Assembly: GCA_016218635.1 (NCBI GenBank)
Contig: JACRDJ010000081.1
Span: forward strand, 1 to 9,406
Reading direction: 5' to 3'
Length of the DNA stretch: 9,406 bases
DNA from: Candidatus Iainarchaeum sp.
Lineage (GTDB): Archaea > Iainarchaeota > Iainarchaeia > Iainarchaeales > JAFGBZ01
Below the pieces are notes generated by a model that was given only the letters and a program-made list of their open reading frames with translations, had not been told where the DNA came from and made no database searches. A program made the position numbers and the translations under genes. This document shows positions 1 to 5,686 of the stretch, in pieces (the first letter of the stretch is position 1; every line of letters begins with the position of its first letter).

Positions 1-187
1 CTTCCATGCTCATTTTGCAGGCGGGGGCATCGATGAGTTTCACGTCGTGCCCGTTTTGTTCAAGTACTCCGGTGGTGTAGGCCAGCCAGATGGGGTAATA
101 AACGCATCCGCCCTTGCTGACGGCGGGGCTTCTGGAATTGCGTGAGAATTTGTCAAAGTATGGAGCGCTTAAGGTAACGATTTTCAT
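1..187 (-). CDS. Probable B12-binding radical SAM protein, N-terminal part (runs off the window)
   Basis: Translating leftward from the ATG at 187 gives 62 uninterrupted residues to the window edge, beginning MKIVTLSAPYFDKFSR and containing a YYPIWLAY segment and a GHDVKLIDAP segment. This resembles the start of the cobalamin-binding Rossmann-like domain found at the N-terminus of B12-binding radical SAM enzymes (first beta strand, then 'YYP.WLAY..GVLE..GH.V.L.DAP'). The radical SAM CxxxCxxC motif would lie further on, outside the window, so the enzyme class is inferred, not seen. The ATG overlaps the rmlA stop as ATGA, implying translational coupling with rmlB and rmlA. Family members carry out methyl transfers or other radical chemistry on many substrates; next to dTDP-sugar genes a sugar or lipid-carrier substrate is plausible but unproven. 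Only the N-terminus is available. Confidence 0.72.
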   Translation of the reverse strand, partial: MKIVTLSAPYFDKFSRNSRSPAVSKGGCVYYPIWLAYTTGVLEQNGHDVKLIDAPACKMSME

Positions 188-921
188 TTGGTTTTCCCCC
201 TGCTGGTTTTTTGCACCAGGCTGTTGGCCCGGTGGAGTTCTTCGATGGTTCCGGCATCCATCCATTGTTTGCGGAGCTTGCTGGCTTTAAGGGAATGGGT
301 TTTAATGAAGTGGTTGTGCACGTCCGCAATCTCGAGTTCCCCCCGTTTGGAGGGCTTAAGCGTGCGGATGACGTCAAATACTTCAGGGGTGTACATGTAG
401 GCCCCGATGGCAATCCAGTTGCCTGCTGGCGGTTGTGCTGGTTTTTCAATCACTTGCATGACTTTTTCTCCTTTGAGTACGGCCACTCCGGCCCGTTTTG
501 CTTCCTCGGTGGTTCCCGCATAGAGCAGGATTCGGGATTTTTCGTTTCCGTTCCGGAATGCTTCCACAAATGGCTGGATGGATTCAAATAAAATGTTATC
601 CCCGTTGATGGAAATGAATTTGTCGTTCCCCACGAACCCTTCCGCCAGCGCAATGGCGTGAGGGATTCCGCCGGGTTTGTCCTGAACACGGTAGGTGAAG
701 TGCACTCCGAATTCCTGTCCGCTGCCAAGCAAAGCAAACACGTCCCCGGCGTGATGGGTTCCGGTGATGACCAGAATGTCCTGAATGCCGGCGGACTTAA
801 GCGTCTGGATGGGGTAATAAATCATGGGCCGGTCATAAATGGGGAGCAGGTGTTTGTTGGTGACTTTTGTCAATGGAAACAGTCTGGAACCCGTCCCGCC
901 CGCGAGAATTATGCCCTTCAT
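184..921 (-). CDS. rmlA: Glucose-1-phosphate thymidylyltransferase (RmlA-type), short form
   Basis: Predicted to make dTDP-glucose from dTTP and glucose-1-phosphate, the first step of the dTDP-deoxysugar pathway, in the cytoplasm. The 245-residue product opens with MKGIILAGGTGSRLFPLT (nucleotide-binding GGTGSR at 8-13), followed by the family block K-HLLPIYDRPMIYYPIQ (about 23-39). It also has GDN at 107-109, an EKP motif, and the C-terminal WMDAGTIEELHRAN, equivalent to the family's W-D-GT-E-L-AN. It is shorter than the roughly 290-residue enterobacterial RmlA and matches the shorter StrD-like form seen in archaea and actinobacteria. The ATG at 921 overlaps the rmlB stop as ATGA; the frame stays open upstream to 1026, but those residues lie inside rmlB and do not resemble the family. 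No internal damage is seen. A related sugar-nucleotide specificity cannot be excluded, but the adjacent rmlB supports dTDP-glucose. Confidence 0.93.
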   Translation of the reverse strand: MKGIILAGGTGSRLFPLTKVTNKHLLPIYDRPMIYYPIQTLKSAGIQDILVITGTHHAGDVFALLGSGQEFGVHFTYRVQDKPGGIPHAIALAEGFVGNDKFISINGDNILFESIQPFVEAFRNGNEKSRILLYAGTTEEAKRAGVAVLKGEKVMQVIEKPAQPPAGNWIAIGAYMYTPEVFDVIRTLKPSKRGELEIADVHNHFIKTHSLKASKLRKQWMDAGTIEELHRANSLVQKTSRGKTK

Positions 922-1889
922 CTTTTCACCTTTTGTTTGAGCAAGGGCATCCACCAGTTTGAGTGAATGATGTACCAGTCCATGGTGTGACGGAGGGCTT
1001 CTGGGAGCGTGACTTGGGGTTTCCATCCCAGCTGCCTGATTTTTTGGGCCTTCATGGCATAACGGCGGTCGTGACCGGGGCGGTCTTTGACGAATTGAAT
1101 GCGGGAATCGTTAAGTCCGAGGTATTTGAGGATGAATCGGGTGATCCAGATGTTTTCTTTCTCGTTGTAGGGGGCAATGTTGTAGGCTTCTCCGGCTTTT
1201 CCTTTGCGGAGCACGAGGTCAACGGCGCGGGCGGTGTCTTCCACGTAGAGCCAGTCCCGGGTGTTTTTTCCGTCCCCGTAGAGGGGGACTTTTTGTCCGT
1301 CCAGCAGGCGGGTAATGAAGAAGGGAATCACTTTTTCGGGAAACTGGTAGGGGCCGAAGTTGTTGGAGGGCCGGACGCGGCAGACGGGCAGTCCGTAGGT
1401 TTCGTAATAGCTTTGCACGAGGTGGTCGGCGGCGGCCTTGGAGGCGCTGTAGGGATTGCGGGGAGCCAGCGGGCTTTGTTCGTCAAAGCTTCCTTTCAGG
1501 CGCGAACCGTACACTTCGTCGGTGGAGATGTGAACGAATTTTTCAATGTCTTGTTTGCGGGCTTCTTCGAGGAGCGTGAGGGTTCCCTGCACGTTGGTGT
1601 GAATGAACGGGAAGGGGTCGCTAATGGAGCGGTCCACGTGCGTTTGGGCCGCGAAATGAACCACCGTGTCCGCGTTCTTCATGGCTTTTTTGACGTCCGA
1701 TGGGCGGGTGATATCTCCGCGAATGAAGGAATAGCGGGGCAGGCGGGCGAGTTCGGAAACCGTCTGCGGGCTGGCGGCATAGTCCAGGTGATCCAGGTTG
1801 GTGAGGCGGGCGTGGGGGTGGGCGGCTATGCGGTGGCGGATGAAGTGGCTGCCGATGAATCCGGCTCCGCCGGTTACTAAGGTATGCAT
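918..1889 (-). CDS. rmlB: dTDP-glucose 4,6-dehydratase (RmlB)
   Basis: Converts dTDP-glucose to dTDP-4-keto-6-deoxyglucose using bound NAD; an extended short-chain dehydrogenase. Counting from the ATG at 1889 (323 residues), the NAD-binding GGAGFIG is at 7-13 and the dehydratase-specific TDE triad of STDEVYG at 123-125. The catalytic Y147-x3-K151 sits in YSASKAAADH. The RmlB signatures RPSNNFGPYQFPEK (about 173-186) and NTRDWLYVEDTARA follow. The TDE triad and these signatures separate it from plain epimerases. The start at 1889 is preferred over the in-frame ATG at 1919 because the Rossmann strand begins MHTLVTGGAGFIG, with AGGA a few bases upstream. The stop overlaps the rmlA start (ATGA). 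A TATA-like box about 55 nt upstream suggests that rmlB heads its own rmlB-rmlA-radical SAM unit. No rmlC or rmlD is present in the window, so the final sugar is undetermined. Confidence 0.95.
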   Translation of the reverse strand: MHTLVTGGAGFIGSHFIRHRIAAHPHARLTNLDHLDYAASPQTVSELARLPRYSFIRGDITRPSDVKKAMKNADTVVHFAAQTHVDRSISDPFPFIHTNVQGTLTLLEEARKQDIEKFVHISTDEVYGSRLKGSFDEQSPLAPRNPYSASKAAADHLVQSYYETYGLPVCRVRPSNNFGPYQFPEKVIPFFITRLLDGQKVPLYGDGKNTRDWLYVEDTARAVDLVLRKGKAGEAYNIAPYNEKENIWITRFILKYLGLNDSRIQFVKDRPGHDRRYAMKAQKIRQLGWKPQVTLPEALRHTMDWYIIHSNWWMPLLKQKVKR

Positions 1890-1937
1890 AAATAGGTCCT
1901 GCTGATGCGGTTGACTCAATATTTGGGGGAGTTGAGG

Positions 1938-1959
1938 TTATTAAAAGCGGATGGTACAA
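1938..1959 (-). promoter_or_regulatory. Candidate archaeal promoter for rmlB with TGYACCA element
   Basis: Read on the minus strand, this site has TGTACCA, six bases, then TTTAATAAC, which resembles an archaeal TATA box. A start site about 25 nt further on would fall near 1918, giving a leader of roughly 30 nt before the rmlB ATG. The block TTGTACCATCCG is repeated exactly before the flippase-like gene. No bacterial -35/-10 pair of good quality was seen. This is inferred from sequence only. Confidence 0.5.
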
Positions 1960-1989
1960 TTTTCGGGTTTCATTCCGAACCGCGGCGTC

Positions 1990-2179
1990 CGGAAAACTTT
2001 TTTTTCCGAGTGCCCAGGTTTGAGGTTGCGGGTAAACCTTGTTTACCGCACCTACGAATCCGAATGGATTCGTCCGGTCCTCCTGACCCTCCCCCGGGTG
2101 CGGTTGAGGGGTCTTAACCTTCGGCCTTCAGGCCGACACATTATTTTTGTAGAGGGATACCGCCACCTTTAGGTGGCGG
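1990..2179. repeat. Array of six hairpin-forming inverted repeats in the 296-nt gene-free gap
   Basis: The gap between the GT2 stop and rmlB holds six non-identical inverted repeats. 1990-2008 has a 7-bp stem CGGAAAA/TTTTCCG. 2023-2053 has AGGT..GC.GGTAAAC paired with GTTTACCGCACCT, about 13 bp with two single-base bulges. 2054-2073 has ACGAATCC/GGATTCGT, directly abutting the previous one. 2085-2113 has GACCCTC/GAGGGGTC with one bulge. 2121-2136 has TCGGCCT/AGGCCGA. 2160-2179 has CCGCCACCT/AGGTGGCGG with a 2-nt loop. The array lies upstream of the putative rmlB TATA box, so it would sit in the 3' untranslated part of the GT2 transcript, not in the rmlB leader. It could be a transposon-derived structured end, a structured RNA on either strand, or a termination and mRNA-stability region. 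No convincing protein is encoded here. The inverted repeats are visible directly; any function is inferred. Confidence 0.75.
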
Positions 2180-2188
2180 AGGATGTCA
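2160..2188 (+). mobile_element. IS200/IS605 (IS1341/TnpB-type)-like right-end motif, possible MITE remnant
   Basis: The plus strand reads a perfect 9-bp hairpin with a TT loop (CCGCCACCTTTAGGTGGCGG), followed at once by AGGATGTCA. From memory, a GC-rich hairpin with a short TT/TC loop followed by GGAGGATGTCA is characteristic of right ends of IS1341/TnpB-type members of the IS200/IS605 family. The second hairpin 23 nt to the left (2121-2136) would suit the multi-stem end of such elements. No tnpA or tnpB gene and no defined left end were found, so at most this is a non-autonomous or decayed copy. The TCA at its edge is also the complement of the TGA stop of the neighbouring GT2 gene. Confidence 0.38.
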
Positions 2189-3073
2189 TATGAGCAGCTT
2201 TCCGAATTTGATGGAGGCATAGAGTCGGGTGAGTTTGAGGAGGAGCATGTAGGCGAATGCGGCCAGCAGGATGAGTGCCGCGTGAACGGGCGAGCGGTTT
2301 TGAATGAACGTGATTCCGCGGGGGGAGCTGAGTTCAAACCGGGCTTCCTCGGTCCACCATCTTCCGGTGGAGAGATTCATGTCCGTGCGGGGGTCCACTA
2401 TAAAGCCCCCGCGGATGGAGAGGAATTTTTTCACTTCCGGGTTATTCGGGTGCTTTTGGTAGAGGAGCACGTCGTTTTGGCGGTATTGGGCGCGTTTCCA
2501 GGCATAGGCCAGGAGGCCTGTGATTCCGTTGGGTTTTTCGGGTTCGTGGTCGTGCTCGTATTCGGCTTCCACTTTCCGCAGTTCAAACCCGGCTTCCATG
2601 ATTTTGAATGCGAGATCCGAGTCTTCGCGGAAATAAAAGTAGTCCTCGTCGTATCCGCCGGTTTTTTCAAGCGCTTCGCGGCGGAATGCGGTGGAGGTTC
2701 CTCCGTAGAGGGCGAAGCTGGACACCATGCCCACGCGGGGGGAATCAAATCCGTTCACGAGGTTTTTGAGCCAGTCCGGATGCGGAATGCAGTCGTGGTC
2801 CATGTTGACCACGATTTCCCCGCGGGCTTCCCGGATTCCGCGGTTACGGGCCCTGGTGACCCCGCTGCGGGGACGGTGAATGATTCTGATTTTTTTTCGG
2901 CCACTGAATTCGCGGTCGAGCATTTCCCGCGTGCCGTCGCTGGAACCGTCGTTGATCACGAGGACTTCAAGGAGGTTGGGGTAATCCACGCGGAGGATTC
3001 CTTCAATGGTTTTGCGGAGTACGGGTGCGTTGTTGTAGGTGGCGATGATGATGCTAACGGTGGGCGGGTCCAA
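2186..3073 (-). CDS. Family 2 glycosyltransferase with C-terminal membrane segment
   Basis: A GT-A fold inverting glycosyltransferase, expected to transfer a sugar from a nucleotide donor onto a lipid-linked glycan at the cytoplasmic membrane face. Numbering from the proposed TTG start (295 residues): the N-terminal VSIIIATYNN (6-15), VINDGSSDGT (39-48), a metal-binding DHD (92-94) within NMDHDCIPHPDW, GGTSTAFRR (124-132), and the ED catalytic-base region FREDSDLAFKIME (148-160). A hydrophobic segment at about 261-280 (SPVHAALILLAAFAYMLLLK) probably anchors the C-terminus. The start is chosen at TTG 3073 because the fold begins just after it and AGGGGGG lies 6 nt upstream. An ATG at 3142 would add an untypical proline- and cysteine-containing leader lying inside the preceding gene. 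The gene overlaps the membrane-protein gene by 20 nt. Donor and acceptor are unknown. Confidence 0.88.
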   Translation of the reverse strand: MDPPTVSIIIATYNNAPVLRKTIEGILRVDYPNLLEVLVINDGSSDGTREMLDREFSGRKKIRIIHRPRSGVTRARNRGIREARGEIVVNMDHDCIPHPDWLKNLVNGFDSPRVGMVSSFALYGGTSTAFRREALEKTGGYDEDYFYFREDSDLAFKIMEAGFELRKVEAEYEHDHEPEKPNGITGLLAYAWKRAQYRQNDVLLYQKHPNNPEVKKFLSIRGGFIVDPRTDMNLSTGRWWTEEARFELSSPRGITFIQNRSPVHAALILLAAFAYMLLLKLTRLYASIKFGKLLI

Positions 3074-4004
3074 GTTTTTCCCCCCTGAGCAGTTGGGTGA
3101 ACGGCGGCATGACATAGAGTCCCAGCAGGGTGGTGGAGCCATAGAATATGATGTGGGTGATGATTCCGAACGAGATTCCGGCCGAGAATCCGTACCCCAG
3201 CATTTCCATTCCGACTCCGGTGGCGGCTTCCAGGGTTCCCAGCTGTCCGGGGGCTGCCGGAATCAGCGCGAAGAGCGCCACCAGGGAACTCAGAAAGACG
3301 GATTGCGGGAACGTGAGGGGAATGCCCAGCGCCATGCCGGCCAGCCAGTAAAATAATCCCATGTGAATCCAGATGAGAAGGGAATACAGCCACACGCGGA
3401 AGCTGTTGGGGTGAGCGAGGCTTTCACCGGATTTAAGCAGGTCGCGGAGTATGCGGTGTGCAGTGGGCGGAATCCATCTGGCTTTTTTTTCAAGAACCAG
3501 GAGCGCCTTGTTCTGGTGAATCATGATTCCCACGGCGGCCACGCTCAGGATGCCGAGTAGCAGGAGGGCTGCCAGCACGTAGGGCGGGAACGGAAAGAAC
3601 ATCATGCTGGCCAGGGTGATCAGCAGGAGTGCGATGACGTCCGTGATGCGGTCCACGACAACCGTGGAGAGTGCGGTGGACTTGGTGGTATTGGTTTTTT
3701 TGGCGAGCAGGACCGCGCGGGCGAATTCTCCGGCACGCAGGGGCAGGATGTTGTTGAGAAAGAACCCGGCCAGCAGGATGCGGGTGGCCATTGAATGGGG
3801 TATGCGGTGAATGGGCCGGATGATTTCATTCCATTTGATTCCGCGCAAGAGGTATCCGGCGGCGAAGAATGCGTTGAGTGCCAGAAACCAAGGCCAGCCA
3901 ACGGAGGCAACCGTGCGCAGGATTTCGCCGATGTCGGTGAATGCCAGGATGGCGGCCAGAATGAGGAGGCTGACTGCCCACGAAATGAGTTCGCTGACTT
4001 TCAT
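3054..4004 (-). CDS. UPF0104 / LPG-synthase-TM family membrane protein (AglD or flippase-like)
   Basis: A polytopic membrane protein of 316 residues from the ATG at 4004. It shows the signatures of the lysylphosphatidylglycerol synthase TM (UPF0104, 'flippase-like') family: NNILPLRAGEFARAVLL (84-100, the P-R-GE-R motif), VVDRITD (116-122), and IPAAPGQLGTLEA (248-260). About seven to eight hydrophobic segments are visible, at roughly 8-22, 36-55, 72-88, 120-136, 142-162, 205-228, 232-250 and 275-300. Archaeal relatives include the C-terminal region of AglD and stand-alone proteins found in glycan loci; a role in handling lipid-linked sugars is the usual inference, but biochemical function is poorly settled. 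The in-frame ATG at 4157 would add 51 residues lying partly inside the epimerase gene and lacking family resemblance, so 4004 is preferred. A TGYACCA plus TATA-like box lies 30-50 nt upstream. The GT2 gene follows with an overlap. Confidence 0.88.
   Translation of the reverse strand: MKVSELISWAVSLLILAAILAFTDIGEILRTVASVGWPWFLALNAFFAAGYLLRGIKWNEIIRPIHRIPHSMATRILLAGFFLNNILPLRAGEFARAVLLAKKTNTTKSTALSTVVVDRITDVIALLLITLASMMFFPFPPYVLAALLLLGILSVAAVGIMIHQNKALLVLEKKARWIPPTAHRILRDLLKSGESLAHPNSFRVWLYSLLIWIHMGLFYWLAGMALGIPLTFPQSVFLSSLVALFALIPAAPGQLGTLEAATGVGMEMLGYGFSAGISFGIITHIIFYGSTTLLGLYVMPPFTQLLRGEKLGPAHR
3080..3086 (-). promoter_or_regulatory. Shine-Dalgarno-like site deciding the TTG start of the GT2 gene
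   Basis: On the minus strand AGGGGGG is followed by six bases and then TTG at 3073, immediately before the glycosyltransferase fold. The site lies inside the last codons of the upstream membrane-protein gene, which fits coupled translation of the two genes. It favours the TTG over the in-frame ATGs at 3142 and 3115. Confidence 0.55.
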
Positions 4005-4032
4005 GGATTTCAAGCAATGGATTGATTGGGAC

Positions 4033-4055
4033 TTTTTAAATACCGGATGGTACAA
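4033..4055 (-). promoter_or_regulatory. Candidate archaeal promoter for the flippase-like gene
   Basis: In the 70-nt gap after the epimerase stop, the minus strand reads TTGTACCATCCGG followed by TATTTAAAAAG. The AT-rich box is centred about 34 nt before the ATG at 4004, so transcription would start about 8 nt before the gene. The 12-mer TTGTACCATCCG is identical to the one upstream of rmlB, and a related TGCACCA precedes the methyltransferase box. Promoter activity is inferred. Confidence 0.55.
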
Positions 4056-4074
4056 GCGCGGTCTTGGTGAACGG

Positions 4075-5010
4075 CTAATTCCGGTTGGGGTGTTGCCTGA
4101 ACCATTCCATGGTCTGATGAATTCCTTCCCGGAGACCGACCTTGGCTTTGAACCCAAGCACTTTTTCGGCGGTCTTTGTGCTGGCCGTCATTTCTTCGGC
4201 TTCTCCCGCGACGGCCGGACGGAACTCAATGGGAGTATGGGTTCCCAGCTCTGAATTGATGGCGTCCACGACTTCCGTGAGGCGATGACTGGTGCCGGTT
4301 CCGATGTTGTATGTTTTTCCGCACTGCTGGGGGGAAATTTTGAGTCCGCAGAGGAGTCCGTCCACGATGTCGGAAACATAAATGAGGTCTCTTTTCTGTT
4401 TTCCGTTCCCGTTCACCAGCGGGGATTCGCCGTTAAGCATGCGGAGCGCGAATTTGGATATGACCCGTTGGCGCATGCGGGGGCCATACGCATTGAAGAT
4501 GCGGACGCAGACGGTCTGCAGTCCGTGCAGGTCGTTAAACATGCGGCAGTACCATTCTCCGGCGGCCTTGGTGAATCCGTAGGGGGTGTTGGGATTAAGC
4601 GGTTCGGTTTCAGGCACCGGAACGCTGCTGGTGTCTCCGTAGACGATGCAGGTGCTGGGAAAAATGACCCGCTGCACGCCCTGGGCCTTGGCCGCCTGGA
4701 GTACGTTGAGGGTTCCGTCAATGTTGATCCGGTTGTAATCGCTGGGCCGTTGAACCGATTCCCCCACGTAGCTGAGCGCCGCCAGGTGGAACACGTAGCG
4801 GGCCCCGGAAAAAACGGGGTCAATTTGTTCGCGGACCGTGATGTCGGCCTGGACGAACCGTATTTTGTCTTTGATTTTCTCCAGGTTTTCAGGTTTGCCG
4901 GTGGAGAGGTTGTCCAGCACGGTTACGTCAAATCCCTGCTCGACCAGTTTCTCGCAAAGAAAGGATCCGATGAATCCGGCCCCTCCCGTTACCACAATTT
5001 TTTCCTGCAT
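4075..5010 (-). CDS. NAD-dependent nucleotide-sugar epimerase/dehydratase (GalE-like)
   Basis: An extended short-chain dehydrogenase of 311 residues acting on a nucleotide sugar in the cytoplasm, most likely as a UDP-hexose 4-epimerase or related enzyme. NAD-binding GGAGFIG is at 9-15, an acidic DNLSTG strand end at 33-38, HLAALSYVGES at 75-85, STCIVYG at 119-125, and the catalytic Y144-x3-K148 in PYGFTKAAGE. RIFNAYGPR, a QKRDLIYVSDIV block and GTYNIGTG-like 'KTYNIGTGT' are typical of the family. The RmlB-type TDE triad is absent, arguing against a 4,6-dehydratase. The ATG at 5010 is preferred over the in-frame ATG at 5028 because the fold starts MQEKIVVTGG and AAGGA lies 7 nt upstream. It follows the radical SAM gene by 11 nt, so the two are probably co-transcribed. 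GalE, WbpP-type and dTDP-sugar epimerase activities cannot be told apart here. Confidence 0.9.
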   Translation of the reverse strand: MQEKIVVTGGAGFIGSFLCEKLVEQGFDVTVLDNLSTGKPENLEKIKDKIRFVQADITVREQIDPVFSGARYVFHLAALSYVGESVQRPSDYNRINIDGTLNVLQAAKAQGVQRVIFPSTCIVYGDTSSVPVPETEPLNPNTPYGFTKAAGEWYCRMFNDLHGLQTVCVRIFNAYGPRMRQRVISKFALRMLNGESPLVNGNGKQKRDLIYVSDIVDGLLCGLKISPQQCGKTYNIGTGTSHRLTEVVDAINSELGTHTPIEFRPAVAGEAEEMTASTKTAEKVLGFKAKVGLREGIHQTMEWFRQHPNRN

Positions 5011-5021
5011 GAATTCTTCCT

Positions 5022-5597
5022 TCAGCATAAACCGTAGAATTTAGGGCATTTTTTGCAGGATTGGGGCGGCTGGTTGGTCTTCATTTTTTCCCTGAATGCG
5101 TGGTATTTTTCTCCGTTCCATATGGTGGTGAGGTCTTCGTGCAGCACGTTGCCCATAATGTTTTCTTCACGCTTGGCTCCGACCCGGATTTTTTCGAATG
5201 TTTCCGGCGTGGCGCCGTCAAGGGAGAGCACGATGAGGTCCACGCCCGCATCCAGGACCCGGTTGGCAATTTCTTCGGTGAGCAGGGTCATGTTGTCCGA
5301 GAACCATGCATAAATTCCTTTTTGTTTGGCGTATTCCACCATTTCCAGGAAGGAGCGGTTGAGGAGTGCTTCCCCGATTCCGAGGTTTCCGCCCACGTTC
5401 TGCATGTAGGTGTGCTCGCACATGGTGCATTTGAGGTTGCAGGCGGTCGTGACTTCCACCTGAAGCGCGGTCGGGACGTAATGCGGTTGAAGCGGCTTTT
5501 TTTCCTGTTCATAAAAGCGAAGCGCCAAGTTGGTGATTCCGGCCAGCCCGTTCCGCTGAATTGTTTTAAGAACCAGTTGTTGTTTGCTTTGGAACAC
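5022..5597 (-). CDS. Radical SAM / SPASM-like protein, unusually short with apparent internal losses
   Basis: From the GTG at 5597 (a GGAAGGT-like site lies upstream) the product is 191 residues. The [4Fe-4S]/SAM motif CNLKCTMC is at 53-60 (C53, C57, C60), a GE motif in GIGEALLN at 73-80, a strand GIYAWFSDNMTLL at 94-106, and LSLDGATPETFEKIRVGA at 124-141. A SPASM-like tail follows: MGNVLHEDLTTIWNGEKY, then C181, C184 and C191. Relatives I know with these motifs are around 320-350 residues. Between NVGGNL and GIGEALLN one expects a helix and the next barrel strand (about 25 residues); between AKREE and NIMGNVL one expects the fifth and sixth barrel strands (about 100 or more). Both appear missing with the frame kept, leaving an incomplete barrel. 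It may be inactive, a minimal variant, or an assembly artefact. No later ATG would retain the cluster motif, so GTG is required. Substrate unknown. Confidence 0.8.
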   Translation of the reverse strand: MFQSKQQLVLKTIQRNGLAGITNLALRFYEQEKKPLQPHYVPTALQVEVTTACNLKCTMCEHTYMQNVGGNLGIGEALLNRSFLEMVEYAKQKGIYAWFSDNMTLLTEEIANRVLDAGVDLIVLSLDGATPETFEKIRVGAKREENIMGNVLHEDLTTIWNGEKYHAFREKMKTNQPPQSCKKCPKFYGLC

Positions 5598-5644
5598 TTT
5601 CTGACCTTCCTGATCCGTTCCTTAACCGAAATTAATGGCCCCAT

Positions 5645-5660
5645 ACCTATAAAAAGATAT
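5645..5660 (-). promoter_or_regulatory. TATA-like box upstream of the radical SAM gene
   Basis: The minus strand of the 89-nt gap between the GT2 and radical SAM genes carries ATATCTTTTTATAGG, about 55 nt before the GTG start. It resembles an archaeal TATA box but lacks the TGYACCA element seen elsewhere in the window. A 7-bp inverted repeat (5632-5638 and 5684-5690, TTAATGG/CCATTAA) flanks it. Inferred from composition and position only. Confidence 0.35.
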
Positions 5661-5686
5661 GAGCGCTGGAAGCGGGAATTGAACCA

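Noticed and set aside
963..1880. Long open frame on the plus strand opposite rmlB
   Set aside because: It is the antisense shadow of a strongly recognised RmlB; its translation is low-complexity Gly/Val/Glu-rich with no family resemblance.
1905..2172. Short plus-strand open frames across the hairpin region, considered as a TnpB C-terminal remnant
   Set aside because: Their translations show no TnpB zinc-finger or RuvC-like motif and run across inverted repeats; the region is better described as noncoding.
1990..2179. CRISPR array or tandem repeat
   Set aside because: The hairpin stems differ from each other in sequence and length, and there are no direct repeats with regular spacers.
2186..2260. 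Truncation of the GT2 C-terminus by the putative mobile element
   Set aside because: Although the stop lies at the element-like edge, the protein ends in a complete membrane segment plus a short basic tail (KFGKLLI) like those I recall in archaeal relatives, so no loss is evident.
2183..3088. Long plus-strand open frame opposite the first GT2 gene
   Set aside because: Antisense shadow, rich in Phe/His/Glu/Gly without recognisable motifs, while the minus strand encodes a clear GT2.
4033..4055. Bacterial sigma-70 promoter (TTGTAC as -35)
   Set aside because: No -10-like hexamer lies 16-18 nt downstream; the AT-rich box is only about 7 nt away, which fits an archaeal TATA arrangement better.
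4005..4157. 51-residue N-terminal extension of the flippase-like protein from the ATG at 4157
   Set aside because: The extension lies partly inside the epimerase gene, passes through the putative TATA box, and is Pro/Ser/Arg-rich with no family similarity; the membrane domain starts at the ATG at 4004.
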